Assembly: GCF_026540855.1 (NCBI RefSeq)
Contig: NZ_JALNUP010000013.1
Coordinates: 1-64,000 of the forward strand
Reading direction: 5' to 3'
From: Sphingomonas sp. GC_Shp_5
GTDB lineage: Bacteria > Pseudomonadota > Alphaproteobacteria > Sphingomonadales > Sphingomonadaceae
DNA length: 64,000 nt
Shown piece after piece: positions 18,607 to 27,207 of this stretch (the stretch's first letter is position 1; every line of letters begins with the position of its first letter). The notes below the pieces were generated by a model, which was given only the letters and a program-made list of their open reading frames with translations, ran no database searches and was not told where the DNA came from. Position numbers and translations under genes: made by a program.

Positions 18607-20040
18607 ATGACAATGTCTGTGTTGCGTAAAAGCATGTTGCCCGCGCTGTTGGTGTACGCCGCGCTGCCTAGCGCGGTCCAAGCCCAGGCGGTGGATCTCG
18701 GCGCGCCTGCCCCCGCTCCCGACGCCGCGGCCGAGCAGACGCCGGATACCAGCCAGGGCGACACTCAGCACCGCCCACGCACCCCGATCCGCAGCACCCG
18801 CGACACCTCGCCTTCGGCACTGATCGGCGACACCCAGAGTTCGCCGCCGCCCGGCCTGTTTGGCGACTGGCAGAAGATTCGTACTCGGCTGGGTGAGCGC
18901 GGCATTGGCCTCACCGCCCGTTATGCATCGGAAAGCGGCTACAATTTCGCTGGGGGCGAACGTAAACTGTTCCGCGAGACGGGACAGTTCGACGTCGGCG
19001 CGCTGCTCGACCTCGACAAGCTGGTAGGGCTGAAGGGCGGCGCCTTCCAGGCGACGCTCACCTGGCGGCGGGGTCTCAACCTGTCGGACGCGGCCGGGCT
19101 CGGCACGCTGCAGCAGGTGCAGGAAGTCTATGGCCGCGGCCAGACCGCACGCGTCACCCAGCTCTGGTACGAGCAGCGGATCGGCGACAAGGTTGAAATC
19201 AAGGTCGGCCGCACCAACCCCGGCGAGGATTTCGCGGTCTTCTCCTGCCACTTCCAGAACTTGAGCTTCTGCGGCGCGCAGCCGGGCAATCTGGTCGGCG
19301 ATTACTGGCAGAACTGGCCGGTCGGCCAATGGGGCGGGCGCGTCCGCGTCGACCTCAACGACCATCTCTACGTCCAGACCGCGGCCTATGAGATCAATCC
19401 GCGCAACCTCGACGACCATTTCTTCGTCGCTCATTTTCACGGCGCAACCGGCGCGCTGGTGCCGATCGAGGCCGGCTATTCACGCGGCGGCGATGATGGT
19501 CATGTCGGCTCGTACAAGGTTGGCGGCTGGGTCTCCACCGCCGATCGCGCCGACGTATTGCTCGACATCAACCGCCAGCCGATCGTGATCACCGGGCTCG
19601 ATCCGCTCCAGCGCTCCAGTGCATACGGCGTCTACATCGCCGTCCAGCAGCAGCTCACCGGCACCTCAAAGGACGGCAAGTCGGTCACCGGGCTCGGCAT
19701 GTTCGCCAACATCACTCAGGCCGACCGCAAGACCTCGGTTACCGACAATCAGGTCTCGATCGGCCTGTTCTACAAGGGGCTGGTGCCCGCGGTGCCCGGC
19801 GACGTGCTCGGCTTCGCGGTGGCCCGCACCAACGTCAACGGGCGCGCCGCCGAGGCCGACCGGCTGGTTCCGGGCACGCCGGTGCGCGACGCCGAATATG
19901 CCTCGGAAATCTATTACAGCATCCATCCGGCCGACTGGCTGGAGCTGCGCCCGAACGTCCAGTTCATCCACCATCCCGGTGGCGTGAAATCGGCGAACGA
20001 CGTCGGCGTGCTCGGGCTGAAGGCGGCGATCACGCTGTAA
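18607..20040 (+). CDS. OprB-family carbohydrate-selective porin
   Basis: 477 residues. A signal peptide (KSMLPALLVYAALPSAVQAQA) is followed by a Pro/Ala/Thr-rich linker of about 65 residues, then a barrel beginning GLFGDWQKIRTRLGERGIGLTARY, the usual OprB start. OprB motifs include WRRGLNLSDAAG, QLWYEQRIGDKVEIKVGRTNPGEDF and QNWPVGQWGGRVRV; the end is LGLKAAITL, with a repeated strand pattern. It allows passive uptake of sugars across the outer membrane. The Pro/Thr linker is longer than in pseudomonads. The ATG two codons downstream is an equal start. It is monocistronic, with a palindrome upstream. Confidence 0.9.
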   Translation: MTMSVLRKSMLPALLVYAALPSAVQAQAVDLGAPAPAPDAAAEQTPDTSQGDTQHRPRTPIRSTRDTSPSALIGDTQSSPPPGLFGDWQKIRTRLGERGIGLTARYASESGYNFAGGERKLFRETGQFDVGALLDLDKLVGLKGGAFQATLTWRRGLNLSDAAGLGTLQQVQEVYGRGQTARVTQLWYEQRIGDKVEIKVGRTNPGEDFAVFSCHFQNLSFCGAQPGNLVGDYWQNWPVGQWGGRVRVDLNDHLYVQTAAYEINPRNLDDHFFVAHFHGATGALVPIEAGYSRGGDDGHVGSYKVGGWVSTADRADVLLDINRQPIVITGLDPLQRSSAYGVYIAVQQQLTGTSKDGKSVTGLGMFANITQADRKTSVTDNQVSIGLFYKGLVPAVPGDVLGFAVARTNVNGRAAEADRLVPGTPVRDAEYASEIYYSIHPADWLELRPNVQFIHHPGGVKSANDVGVLGLKAAITL

Positions 20041-20110
20041 CGGGTGCGGGCTCCTGCGCCGTCAGAAGCCCCGGTTGCGCCGGACACGGGCCGGCCTTCA
20101 CCGTGCCAGA

Positions 20111-20983
20111 TCAGGCGCTCGCCTTGCCTCGCGCATAGGCCTGCGTGCCCTCGGTGATGATCTCGTCACCCGGCACGATCTGCGCCACGGGGATGTCGGG
20201 CCGTGCCTTGAGCTCGGTATAGAGCGGCGCGAAATCGGTCTCGACCGTGATCCGCAGCAGCTCGTCGAAGCTCGGGATGACGAAGTAGTTCTGCTGGAAG
20301 TCGTCGATCCGATATTCGGTGCGCATCACCCGCGCGATATCGAAGCCGATCCGGTTGGGGCTGGGGTCGTCGAGCGCGAAGCGGGTCTCGGCGAAGCTGG
20401 AGACGATCCCCGAGCCATAGATGCGCAGGCCCTCGGGCTCGGCGATTAGCCCGAACTCGACCGTGTACCAGTAGAGCCGGCCGAGATACTTCAACGCGTC
20501 CATGCTGAGCGCACGCTGGCCGCCGCGGCCATAGGCCGCGAGATAATCGGCGAACACCGGATCGGCGAGCATCGGCACGTGGCCGAACACGTCGTGGAAT
20601 ACGTCCGGCTCCTCAAGATAGTCGAGCTGGTCCGGCCGGCGGATGAAATTGCCCGCGACGAAGCGGCGGTTGGCCATATGGTCGAAGAACACGTCATCGG
20701 GCACCAGCCCGGGCACCGCCACCACCTGCCAGCCGGTGAGCTTCATCAGCCGGTCGGACAGCTCGGCAAAATCGGGAATGCCGGGCTTGGAGAGCTTGAG
20801 CACGTCGAGCCCACGCAGATAGGCCTCGGAGGCGCGCCCCGGCAGCAGCGCCGATTGCCGTGCGAACAGCGTGTCCCAAGTGGCATGTTCCTCGGGGGCG
20901 TAATGCTGCCAATCCTGCGCCACCGTCCAGTCGGCGCCGGCGCCTTCGGGAGGCGACTCGTGCACGTGCGTTTCCTCAACCAT
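20111..20983 (-). CDS. phhA: Phenylalanine 4-monooxygenase
   Basis: 290 residues, the bacterial single-domain form without a regulatory ACT domain. It hydroxylates phenylalanine to tyrosine with O2 and a tetrahydropterin. The iron facial triad is visible: H130 and H135 in FHDVFGHVPML, and E176 in YWYTVEFGLI. The family stretches GNFIRRPDQLDYLEEPD and GSGIVSSFAETRFAL are present. The first 15 residues are variable. It is divergent from the DUF2459 gene with only 25 bp between the start codons, so their promoters must overlap or lie within the opposite gene. No pterin-recycling gene (phhB) is adjacent. Confidence 0.96.
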   Translation of the reverse strand: MVEETHVHESPPEGAGADWTVAQDWQHYAPEEHATWDTLFARQSALLPGRASEAYLRGLDVLKLSKPGIPDFAELSDRLMKLTGWQVVAVPGLVPDDVFFDHMANRRFVAGNFIRRPDQLDYLEEPDVFHDVFGHVPMLADPVFADYLAAYGRGGQRALSMDALKYLGRLYWYTVEFGLIAEPEGLRIYGSGIVSSFAETRFALDDPSPNRIGFDIARVMRTEYRIDDFQQNYFVIPSFDELLRITVETDFAPLYTELKARPDIPVAQIVPGDEIITEGTQAYARGKASA

Positions 20984-21008
20984 GTCTGCCGTCTAGCATG
21001 ACGCGGCT

Positions 21009-21677
21009 ATGACACGATACGCCACAATCCTACGCGCCGCCCTGCGCCGTACCGCGCTGGCGCTGGCCGTGCTGGCCTGCGGCTATGCGTTGCTCGGGCT
21101 GGCCGGCGGGGCGATCCCCGCCAACCGGGGCTGGACGCCGCCCTCGAACGGCGTCCGCATCTTCGTCGAATCCAACGGCATCCATGTTGGGCTGGTGGTG
21201 CCCAAGGTGGCCGCCGGGGTGGACTGGCGCGGCTGGGCACCCGCGCGCGACCTCGCCGATCCACGCTATGCAGGCTACGATCATCTCGCGATCGGCTGGG
21301 GCGAGCAGGACTTCTTCCTCGGCACGCCGCGCTGGTCCGACGTCAGGCCCGGCACGATCATCGCCGCCGCGACCGGCAGCGACCGGACGCTGATCCACCT
21401 CGAGCATGTTCCGGTGCCGGAGGCCGGCGGCACCGTCCGCGCGATCGTGCTGCGCCCCGCGGAATACCGCCGCCTCGCCGCTTATGTGCAGGCAAGCTTT
21501 GCGCCCGGCGGCGCCCGCTACCGGGGCTATGACATGAACGACGCCTTCTACCAGGCACGCGGCCATTATGACGCGTTGCGCACCTGCAACGCCTGGACCG
21601 GCGACGCACTCCGCCACGCCGGTGTTCGGGTGGGCTGGTGGACGCCCTTCCCGCTCGGTGTCATGGCCTGGTTCTGA
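21009..21677 (+). CDS. DUF2459 / TIGR02117-family membrane-anchored protein
   Basis: 222 residues. One N-terminal hydrophobic helix (ALALAVLACGYALLGLAGG) suggests a signal anchor with the rest in the periplasm. The domain has the DUF2459 pattern: IFVESNGIHVGLVVP, AIGWGEQDFFLGTP, RLIVLRP-like strand AIVLRPAEYRRL, and the closing TCNAWTGDALRHAGVRVGWWTP with its conserved cysteine. The family's function is unknown; the His near the start and the Cys-Asn in the last part recall a papain-like (NlpC-type) arrangement, which is inference. Its 3' end overlaps mtnP on the other strand by 17 bp. Confidence 0.85.
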   Translation: MTRYATILRAALRRTALALAVLACGYALLGLAGGAIPANRGWTPPSNGVRIFVESNGIHVGLVVPKVAAGVDWRGWAPARDLADPRYAGYDHLAIGWGEQDFFLGTPRWSDVRPGTIIAAATGSDRTLIHLEHVPVPEAGGTVRAIVLRPAEYRRLAAYVQASFAPGGARYRGYDMNDAFYQARGHYDALRTCNAWTGDALRHAGVRVGWWTPFPLGVMAWF

Positions 21678-22536
21678 GCGCCCGCCCGGCGACGGCATCC
21701 AGCCGCGCGACCAGCGCGGGATCGCGCGCGCCGGGCGCGGTGATGATCGCGCTGTCGAGGCAGCGGTCGATCGGCGACGCGGTCCGCACGGCCGGCAGCG
21801 CGGTGAGCAGCTGCATCACCAGCGCACGGGCATGCGCTGCGTTGGCGGCAAGCTGCCCGATCACCTGCGCGACATCGACCGCCTCTTCGCCCTCGCGCCA
21901 GCAGTCATAGTCGGTGACCATGCCGACCAGCGCATAGGGCAGCTCCGCCTCGCGCGCGAGCTTGGCCTCGGGCATCGCGGTCATCCCGATCACCGCGCAG
22001 CCCCATTGCCGGTAGAGCAGGCTTTCCGCGCGGGTGGAGAATTGCGGCCCCTCCATCGCCAGATAGGTGCCGCCGCGGGTGATCGCCGCCCCCGCCGCCT
22101 CGCCCGCCGCGGCCGCGAGCGCGGATAGCCGCGGGCACACCGGATCGGCCATCGACACATGGGCGACGAGGCCGGTGCCGAAGAAACTGGCAGGCCGTTC
22201 CTTCGTGCGGTCGATGAACTGGTCGACGATCGTGAAGCTGCCCGGCGGCCGCTCCTCGACCAGCGAGCCGACCGACGAGATCGCGAGCAGATCGGTAACG
22301 CCAACGCGCTTCAGCGCATCGATGTTGGCGCGCGCGTTGAGCTCGCCCGGCGCGATGCGGTGGCCGCGGCCGTGGCGCGGCAGGAACGACACGCGGGCGG
22401 CTCCGACCCTGCCGGTGAAGATCGCGTCGGACGGCGTGCCCCAGGGGCTCGCCACCTCGACCCACTCGCCGTCTTTGATCCCGGCGACATCGTACAGGCC
22501 CGAGCCGCCGATGATGCCGAGGTGCCATCCGCTCAC
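21661..22536 (-). CDS. mtnP: S-methyl-5'-thioadenosine phosphorylase
   Basis: 291 residues. It phosphorolyses methylthioadenosine, the by-product of polyamine and homoserine-lactone synthesis, to adenine and methylthioribose-1-phosphate. Motifs are GIIGGSGLYDVAG at the N-terminus, LPRHGRGHRIAPGELNARAN, and GGTYLAMEGPQFSTRAESLLYR, with MTAMPEAKLAREAE and VTDYDCWRE, the Asp of the purine site. It starts at a GTG whose GTGA overlaps the permease stop by four bases, so it is translationally coupled to that gene. The last ~25 residues beyond the family core are a short extension. Confidence 0.94.
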   Translation of the reverse strand: MSGWHLGIIGGSGLYDVAGIKDGEWVEVASPWGTPSDAIFTGRVGAARVSFLPRHGRGHRIAPGELNARANIDALKRVGVTDLLAISSVGSLVEERPPGSFTIVDQFIDRTKERPASFFGTGLVAHVSMADPVCPRLSALAAAAGEAAGAAITRGGTYLAMEGPQFSTRAESLLYRQWGCAVIGMTAMPEAKLAREAELPYALVGMVTDYDCWREGEEAVDVAQVIGQLAANAAHARALVMQLLTALPAVRTASPIDRCLDSAIITAPGARDPALVARLDAVAGRALRTRP

Positions 22537-23942
22537 GCGCGGTTTTCCCAGATCCGCCGATCGGCCATGCCACGCGCAAACAGGAAGTAGATGATCAGGC
22601 CGAGCGCGTTCCAGCCGAAGAAGGCGACCTGCGTCACCACCTGCAGGCTGGTGAACAGATAGCAGCAGCCGATGATGCCGAGCGGCGCGACGATCCAGGC
22701 GAGCGGGGTGCGGAACGGCCGCCGCGCCGCCGGATCGCGTCGGCGCATCACCAGCACGCACGCCGCCACCGCAACGAACGCGCACAAGGTGCCGGCATTG
22801 GCGAGGCTGGCGATCACGTCGAGCGGGGCGAGGCCGGCGATCACCGCGACCAGCACCGCCGTCACCGCGGTGATCCGCGCCGGCGTGCCGCGCCGCGACA
22901 CCTTGGCGAGACTCTTCGGCAGGAAGCCGTCGCGCGCCATGACGAGGAAGATCCGGCTCTGCCCGTAGAGGAAGGCGAGCAGCACCGTCGGCAGCGCGAT
23001 CGCCGCGGCGGCGGCGACGATCGTCGCGATCCGCCCCTGCCCGATCTCGCGCAGGATCAGCGCCAGCGGCTCGGGACTGTCGGAAAAACGGGTGAAGCCG
23101 ATCGCGCCGACCGCGGTCGCGGCAACGATCATGTAGATGGCGGTGCACGCCACCATCGAGCCGACGATGCCGATCGCCAGGTCACGGTCGGGGTTCTTGG
23201 CTTCCTCGGCCGCGGTGGAGATGGCGTCAAACCCGTAGAAGGCGAAGAAGATGATCGCCGCGGCGCCCATCACGCCATATTTGATCCCGCCGGCATGCTC
23301 CTCGCTGCCATAACCATAAGGCGCGAACGGGTGAAGATTGGCCGCGTCGAAGTGCGGCAGCGCGACCGCGACGAACAGCGCCAGCGTGACGATCTTGAGC
23401 ACCACCAGGGCCGTGTTGATCCGCGCGCTCTCGCGCGTCCCGAGCATCAGCAGCCCCGCCACCACCGCGATGATCAGCACCGCCGGGAGGTTGATCACGC
23501 CGCCGAGCGCGGGGCCGTTGGCGAGCGCCGGCGGCACGACGATCCCCAACCCCTTGAGGAAGCCGACCGCATAGCCCGACCAGCCGACCGCCACCGTTGC
23601 CACCACCAGCGAATATTCGAGGATCAGGCTCCAGCCCACCACCCAGGCGAACACCTCGCCGAGCACCGCATAGCTATAGGTATAGGCCGATCCCGAGGCG
23701 GGGATCATCGTCGCCATCTCGGCATAGCAGAGTGCGGCGCAGGCGCAGATCGCACCGGCGATGACGAAGGAGAGGATCACCGCCGGGCCGGCGCGATCGG
23801 CGCCGACCCCGATCAACGTCAGGATCCCGGTGCCGACGATCGCGCCGACGCCGAGCGCGACGAGATGCGGCCACGACAGCGTCCGCGCGAGCTGCTGCCC
23901 GGGCGGCTGCGCGGTGATCGTCTTGCGGCGAAACAAACTCAT
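22533..23942 (-). CDS. APC-family amino-acid permease
   Basis: 469 residues with 12 or more membrane helices, of the cationic-amino-acid-transporter (YfnA/CAT-like) branch of the APC superfamily. It starts MSLFRRKTITAQP with GGGGAG before it; eight upstream in-frame residues are excluded. The first helix is LGVGAIVGTGIL, with the unwound GxG motif, then PASGSAYTYSYAVLGEVFAWVVGW. FYGFDAISTAAEEAKNP is the conserved loop after helix 6. The C-terminus carries two extra helices, typical of the CAT branch. Coupling to mtnP suggests supply of methionine or a related amino acid, which is inference. Confidence 0.92.
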   Translation of the reverse strand: MSLFRRKTITAQPPGQQLARTLSWPHLVALGVGAIVGTGILTLIGVGADRAGPAVILSFVIAGAICACAALCYAEMATMIPASGSAYTYSYAVLGEVFAWVVGWSLILEYSLVVATVAVGWSGYAVGFLKGLGIVVPPALANGPALGGVINLPAVLIIAVVAGLLMLGTRESARINTALVVLKIVTLALFVAVALPHFDAANLHPFAPYGYGSEEHAGGIKYGVMGAAAIIFFAFYGFDAISTAAEEAKNPDRDLAIGIVGSMVACTAIYMIVAATAVGAIGFTRFSDSPEPLALILREIGQGRIATIVAAAAAIALPTVLLAFLYGQSRIFLVMARDGFLPKSLAKVSRRGTPARITAVTAVLVAVIAGLAPLDVIASLANAGTLCAFVAVAACVLVMRRRDPAARRPFRTPLAWIVAPLGIIGCCYLFTSLQVVTQVAFFGWNALGLIIYFLFARGMADRRIWENRA

Positions 23943-24042
23943 CGATCGGGCTCCCCTTTGCCCCACGGTTACGGGGTGGGGAACGGCGGTGTAAAGGGGC
24001 CGGGCTGCTGTACGTTACGGCTTCATTCCACGCTGCGAAGCC

Positions 24043-24068
24043 GTCATCCCGGTGGAAGCCGGGATCTC
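24043..24068. repeat. REP-like half element (degenerate)
   Basis: GTCATCCCGG...CCGGGATCTC, a single hairpin that matches the left half of the ~80-bp paired elements at 26104 and 56532. No clear right half follows. It lies in the 210-bp gap upstream of the permease. The rest of that gap shows nothing else recognisable. Confidence 0.55.
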
Positions 24069-24152
24069 GGGCGGCGGCGCAGGACAAGGGCCGCTACAGA
24101 CTTCAGGTCCCGACGTCACAGGCAGCTTGGGCGTTTCGCCCGAGCGGAAAGC

Positions 24153-24947
24153 TCAGAACCGCTTGGCAATTCCCGCGACCAGCTCGACATCGGGCGCTGC
24201 ATGGTTGAGCCCGGCATTGCCCTGGACGTCGAACTGGAGATCGTCCTTCGCCTGCCAGGCTACCGACAAGGCGGCGAGCGCCTGGGTGGCATGGTCCTCG
24301 GGATCGTTGTCGCGGATCACCTGCCCTTCGCCGGTCAGCGTCACCGCCTTGCTGAGCTTGTACGAGAGCCCGCCGACCGCGGAATATTGCAGGTGCCGGC
24401 CATCACCGTCCTCGTCCACCGCGGCGTCGACCTCGGGCACTGCCTCGAGCGACAGCGCGTCCGTCAGCTCGTAGGTGACCGGCAGCACCAGACCCGCGCC
24501 CCAGTCGCCCGCGCCGATCGGGCTTCGCCCCACCGGCAGCGTCGCATAGGGCAGCACCGCGATCGACAATTTGTCACCATCGGGGTTGAGCAGGTTGATC
24601 TTGGCGCCGAAGCTGACGTCACCCACCCGGTCGCGGCTGTCGATCGCGCCGGTGATGCGGTCGCGGGTGCGCTCATGGCCGAACGGCGTCCAGCCGACCC
24701 TCAGCTCGACATTGTCGGCGACGCCGACGCGCACGGTCGTGTCGCCGATCAGCAGCGTGTCGGTGCGGCTGTCCGCCTGCTTGTCGAGCGTCCAGTCGGC
24801 CACCGAGGTCTCGACCGAGACATGGCCCTTGTCGATCGTGCAGGCCGGCGTGCCGAGCCCGGGACGGTCCGGGCAATAGTCGCGCAGATCCTGCGCCGCA
24901 GCAGGCGTGGCGACGACCAGCGCCGCGGCGGCGATCGGCCATTTCAT
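24153..24947 (-). CDS. Outer-membrane beta-barrel protein, phenol-degradation MetA-like
   Basis: 264 residues. A signal peptide (KWPIAAAALVVATPAAAQD) leads into a domain of alternating strands: VELRVGWTPFGHE, SFGAKINLLNPDGDKLSIAVLPY, LSLEAVPEVDAAVDEDGDG, and a terminal aromatic (KRF) as expected of a barrel. The pattern is that of the DUF-type transporters grouped with MetA-pathway phenol-degradation proteins, a loose family of outer-membrane channels; the substrate is not known. Two cysteines near the mature N-terminus (CPDRPGLGTPAC) could form a disulfide. Its ATG overlaps the xth stop by four bases, so the two genes are coupled, which is an odd pairing. Confidence 0.75.
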   Translation of the reverse strand: MKWPIAAAALVVATPAAAQDLRDYCPDRPGLGTPACTIDKGHVSVETSVADWTLDKQADSRTDTLLIGDTTVRVGVADNVELRVGWTPFGHERTRDRITGAIDSRDRVGDVSFGAKINLLNPDGDKLSIAVLPYATLPVGRSPIGAGDWGAGLVLPVTYELTDALSLEAVPEVDAAVDEDGDGRHLQYSAVGGLSYKLSKAVTLTGEGQVIRDNDPEDHATQALAALSVAWQAKDDLQFDVQGNAGLNHAAPDVELVAGIAKRF

Positions 24948-25714
24948 CGCAGCCGCACCCAGGTCGGCGCATGGTCGCTCGCCTTCTCACGCCCACGATA
25001 TTCCTTGTCCACGCCGGCCTCCTGCAATCGATCCGCCACCGCGGGGCTGAGCAGCAGGTGATCGATCCGGAACCCAGCATCGCGCTGCCAGCTGCCTGCC
25101 TGATAATCCCAGAAGGTCCACACGCCGCCGGTGGGGTGGCGCGTGCGCAGCGCATCGGTCCAGCCCTGCGCCAGCAGCCGGCGATAGGCCTCGCGGCTCT
25201 CCGGCTGCATCAGCGCATCGTCCTGCATCGCGCGCACCGAGAAGGTGTCGTCGTCGTTGGCGATGACATTGTAGTCGCCGCACAGCACCGCCGGCACCTC
25301 GGCCTCGAGCAACGCGCGCGCGCGCTCCGCCAGCCGCTCCATCCATCGCAATTTATAGTCGAACTTGGGGCCGGGCTGAGGATTGCCGTTGGGCAGGTAG
25401 ATTGACGCGACCACCAGCCCGTCGACCTCGCATTCGAGATAGCGGCTGTGCTCGTCCTCGATCTCGCCCGCGAGCCCGCGCTGGCGCTCGACCGGGGTCT
25501 GCCCCTTGGCGAGCACGGCGACGCCGTTGAAGCCCTTCTGCCCGTGCCACACCGCACCATAGCCCGCTGCCTCGATATCGGCGGCCGGGAACGTCTCGTC
25601 GCTGGACTTCAGCTCCTGCAGGCACACCACGTCGGGCTGCTGCTCGGCGAGATACTCAAGGAGCCGCGGCAGCCGCGCCTTGATGCCGTTCACATTGTAG
25701 GTGACGATCTTCAA
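24944..25714 (-). CDS. xth: Exodeoxyribonuclease III
   Basis: 256 residues, an AP endonuclease and 3' exonuclease of base-excision repair. The catalytic landmarks of the EEP fold are visible: the N-terminus KIVTYNVNGIKARLP (Asn), CLQELK with the metal Glu, YLPNGN, CGDYNVI (Asp-Asn pair), and the carboxy-terminal RIDHLLLS and KASDHAPTWVRL (catalytic His). Its start is three bases after the erpA stop, so erpA, xth and the barrel gene are one operon. Confidence 0.96.
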   Translation of the reverse strand: MKIVTYNVNGIKARLPRLLEYLAEQQPDVVCLQELKSSDETFPAADIEAAGYGAVWHGQKGFNGVAVLAKGQTPVERQRGLAGEIEDEHSRYLECEVDGLVVASIYLPNGNPQPGPKFDYKLRWMERLAERARALLEAEVPAVLCGDYNVIANDDDTFSVRAMQDDALMQPESREAYRRLLAQGWTDALRTRHPTGGVWTFWDYQAGSWQRDAGFRIDHLLLSPAVADRLQEAGVDKEYRGREKASDHAPTWVRLR

Positions 25715-25717
25715 GCG

Positions 25718-26056
25718 TCAGATCGCAAAGCTGGAACCGCAGCCGCAACCGCTCGCCGCATTGGGATTCTCGACGCGGAACGCCGCGCCACCCAGCGACT
25801 CGACATAATCGACCTGGCAGCCGCGGACGAGATCGAGGCTGACGCTGTCGACCACCAGCCGCACCCCATCGGTCTCGGTGATCGAATCATCGCCCTCCGG
25901 TGCGTCGGCCATGCCGAACTTATACTGGAACCCCGAACAGCCACCGCCATCCACCGACAAGCGCAGGATCGCCGGCTTGTTCTGCTTGGCCGCGATCGCC
26001 GCGACGCGCGCGGCGGCGGAGGGAGTGAGGGCAATGTCTTGAACTAGGGTCGCCAT
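25718..26056 (-). CDS. erpA: Iron-sulfur cluster insertion protein ErpA
   Basis: 112 residues, an A-type carrier (HesB/IscA fold) that transfers [Fe-S] clusters to apoproteins. The three cluster-binding cysteines are C40 in GGGCSGFQY and C104 and C106 in GCGCG near the end. The stretch VDSVSLDLVRGCQVDYVE is typical of the ErpA branch. It is the first gene of the operon with xth. ErpA is needed for respiratory Fe-S enzymes such as the succinate dehydrogenase encoded elsewhere in this window. Confidence 0.92.
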   Translation of the reverse strand: MATLVQDIALTPSAAARVAAIAAKQNKPAILRLSVDGGGCSGFQYKFGMADAPEGDDSITETDGVRLVVDSVSLDLVRGCQVDYVESLGGAAFRVENPNAASGCGCGSSFAI

Positions 26057-26103
26057 CAGGGGGAGATAGGCGCTCGGCGGGGCGGCGGCAACAGAGCTAC
26101 ACC

Positions 26104-26184
26104 GTCATCCCAGCGAAAGCTGGGATCTTCCTGAGGCGCGCGCTTCGCCTGTCTACAACGAAACCCCAGCGTTCGCGGGGTGAC
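26104..26184. repeat. REP-like paired-hairpin intergenic element (copy 2)
   Basis: 81 bp from GTCATCCCAGCGAAAGCTGGGATCT to CCCCAGCGTTCGCGGGGTGAC. Two hairpins in inverted orientation are separated by about 34 unrelated bases. It lies in the 148-bp gap between erpA and the M23 peptidase, both leftward. Confidence 0.8.
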
Positions 26185-26204
26185 GCTTGGTTTACGATCA
26201 GAGT

Positions 26205-26924
26205 TCAATCCTGCGCGGCGGGCCCGTCGGTGGACACTGGGATCGCATGCACCGAGCGGTCCTGCGCGGCGAGCAGATAGTCGGCGGTGGTCAGGAACGG
26301 GATCGGGTTGACCGCATGGCCGTCGATGCGGACCTCGTAATGGAGGTGCGGGCCGGTCGAGCGGCCGGTGGAGCCCATCAGCGCGATCAGCTGGCCACGG
26401 GTCACCTTGGCGCCATCGGCGACGAGGATCTTGGACAGGTGACCGTAGCGGGTGGCGATGCCCTTGCCATGGTTGATCTCGACCATGTTGCCATAGCCGC
26501 CGAGCCGCGAGGCGTGATCGATGATGCCGTCGGCGGTGGCGTAGACCGGGGTACCGACCGGGCCGGGGATATCGACGCCAGCATGCATCGCCGCGGTGCC
26601 GCGGAACGGATCGGAGCGGATGCCGAAGTTGCTAGTGAAGTTCAGCTTCTGCACCGGCTGGACCGACGGGATGGCGATGCCGCCACCGACGCGGGTGTCG
26701 AGCTTCTTCCAGCTCTGGAACAGGGTGCGGAACTGGGCGTCGGCCTTGAGGTCGGAGGTCGCCTCGACGCTGCCGGTGGGGATCATCGGGCCGCCAACGG
26801 CGGCGGTGGCGGCGGCAGGTGCGCCTTCGGCCAGTGGAGCGGCCATGGCGCCCGAGACGGTGAGCATCACAACCATAATCGCAGCGAGTGCAAGGTCTGC
26901 AGCAGTACGGGCAAGCTTGTTCAT
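26205..26924 (-). CDS. M23-family metallopeptidase (LytM-type)
   Basis: 239 residues. An N-terminal signal peptide or anchor (AALAAIMVVMLTVSGAMA in outline) and a linker of ~70 residues lead to the LytM domain. The zinc ligands are H114 and D118 in MHAGVD and H195 in HLHYEV (193-197), with the partner His of RYGHL. It is periplasmic, and because all zinc ligands are present it is likely an active endopeptidase on peptidoglycan cross-links rather than a degenerate EnvC activator. No coiled coil is seen. It stands alone, upstream of a REP-like element on its 3' side. Confidence 0.88.
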   Translation of the reverse strand: MNKLARTAADLALAAIMVVMLTVSGAMAAPLAEGAPAAATAAVGGPMIPTGSVEATSDLKADAQFRTLFQSWKKLDTRVGGGIAIPSVQPVQKLNFTSNFGIRSDPFRGTAAMHAGVDIPGPVGTPVYATADGIIDHASRLGGYGNMVEINHGKGIATRYGHLSKILVADGAKVTRGQLIALMGSTGRSTGPHLHYEVRIDGHAVNPIPFLTTADYLLAAQDRSVHAIPVSTDGPAAQD

Positions 26925-27011
26925 CGGACCCCGGATGATGCGCCGCCCTCGCCCTTGGACGAAGCCGGCATCGTGCTCTTCCCTGATACGCAGCCCCTCC
27001 GCGCCCCAGTG

Positions 27012-27031
27012 GATAAGTGTGTGCCCTTATC
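27012..27031. promoter_or_regulatory. Short palindrome in divergent intergenic region
   Basis: GATAAG and CTTATC are inverted around eight bases in the 283-bp gap between the M23 peptidase (leftward) and the oxygenase (rightward). It is AT-richer than the surroundings and 88 bp from the peptidase start. A regulator site is possible. The remainder of the gap has no other feature I can support. Confidence 0.25.
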
Positions 27032-27207
27032 TCATCCCCCGCGACAAGGGCGCCGCCGCCGACTCGCGGCAAACCGCCATTGGGCCGCGCCAAGCCGTTG
27101 AACCGAGGGGACCACGGCGGCGATTGGGCGCCTTAGTCACGGCAAGTTGCGCATGACGCGCCACACCGCGCGGCCTATAGCTGCGGCTTCACAGACGGAC
27201 ACAGATC

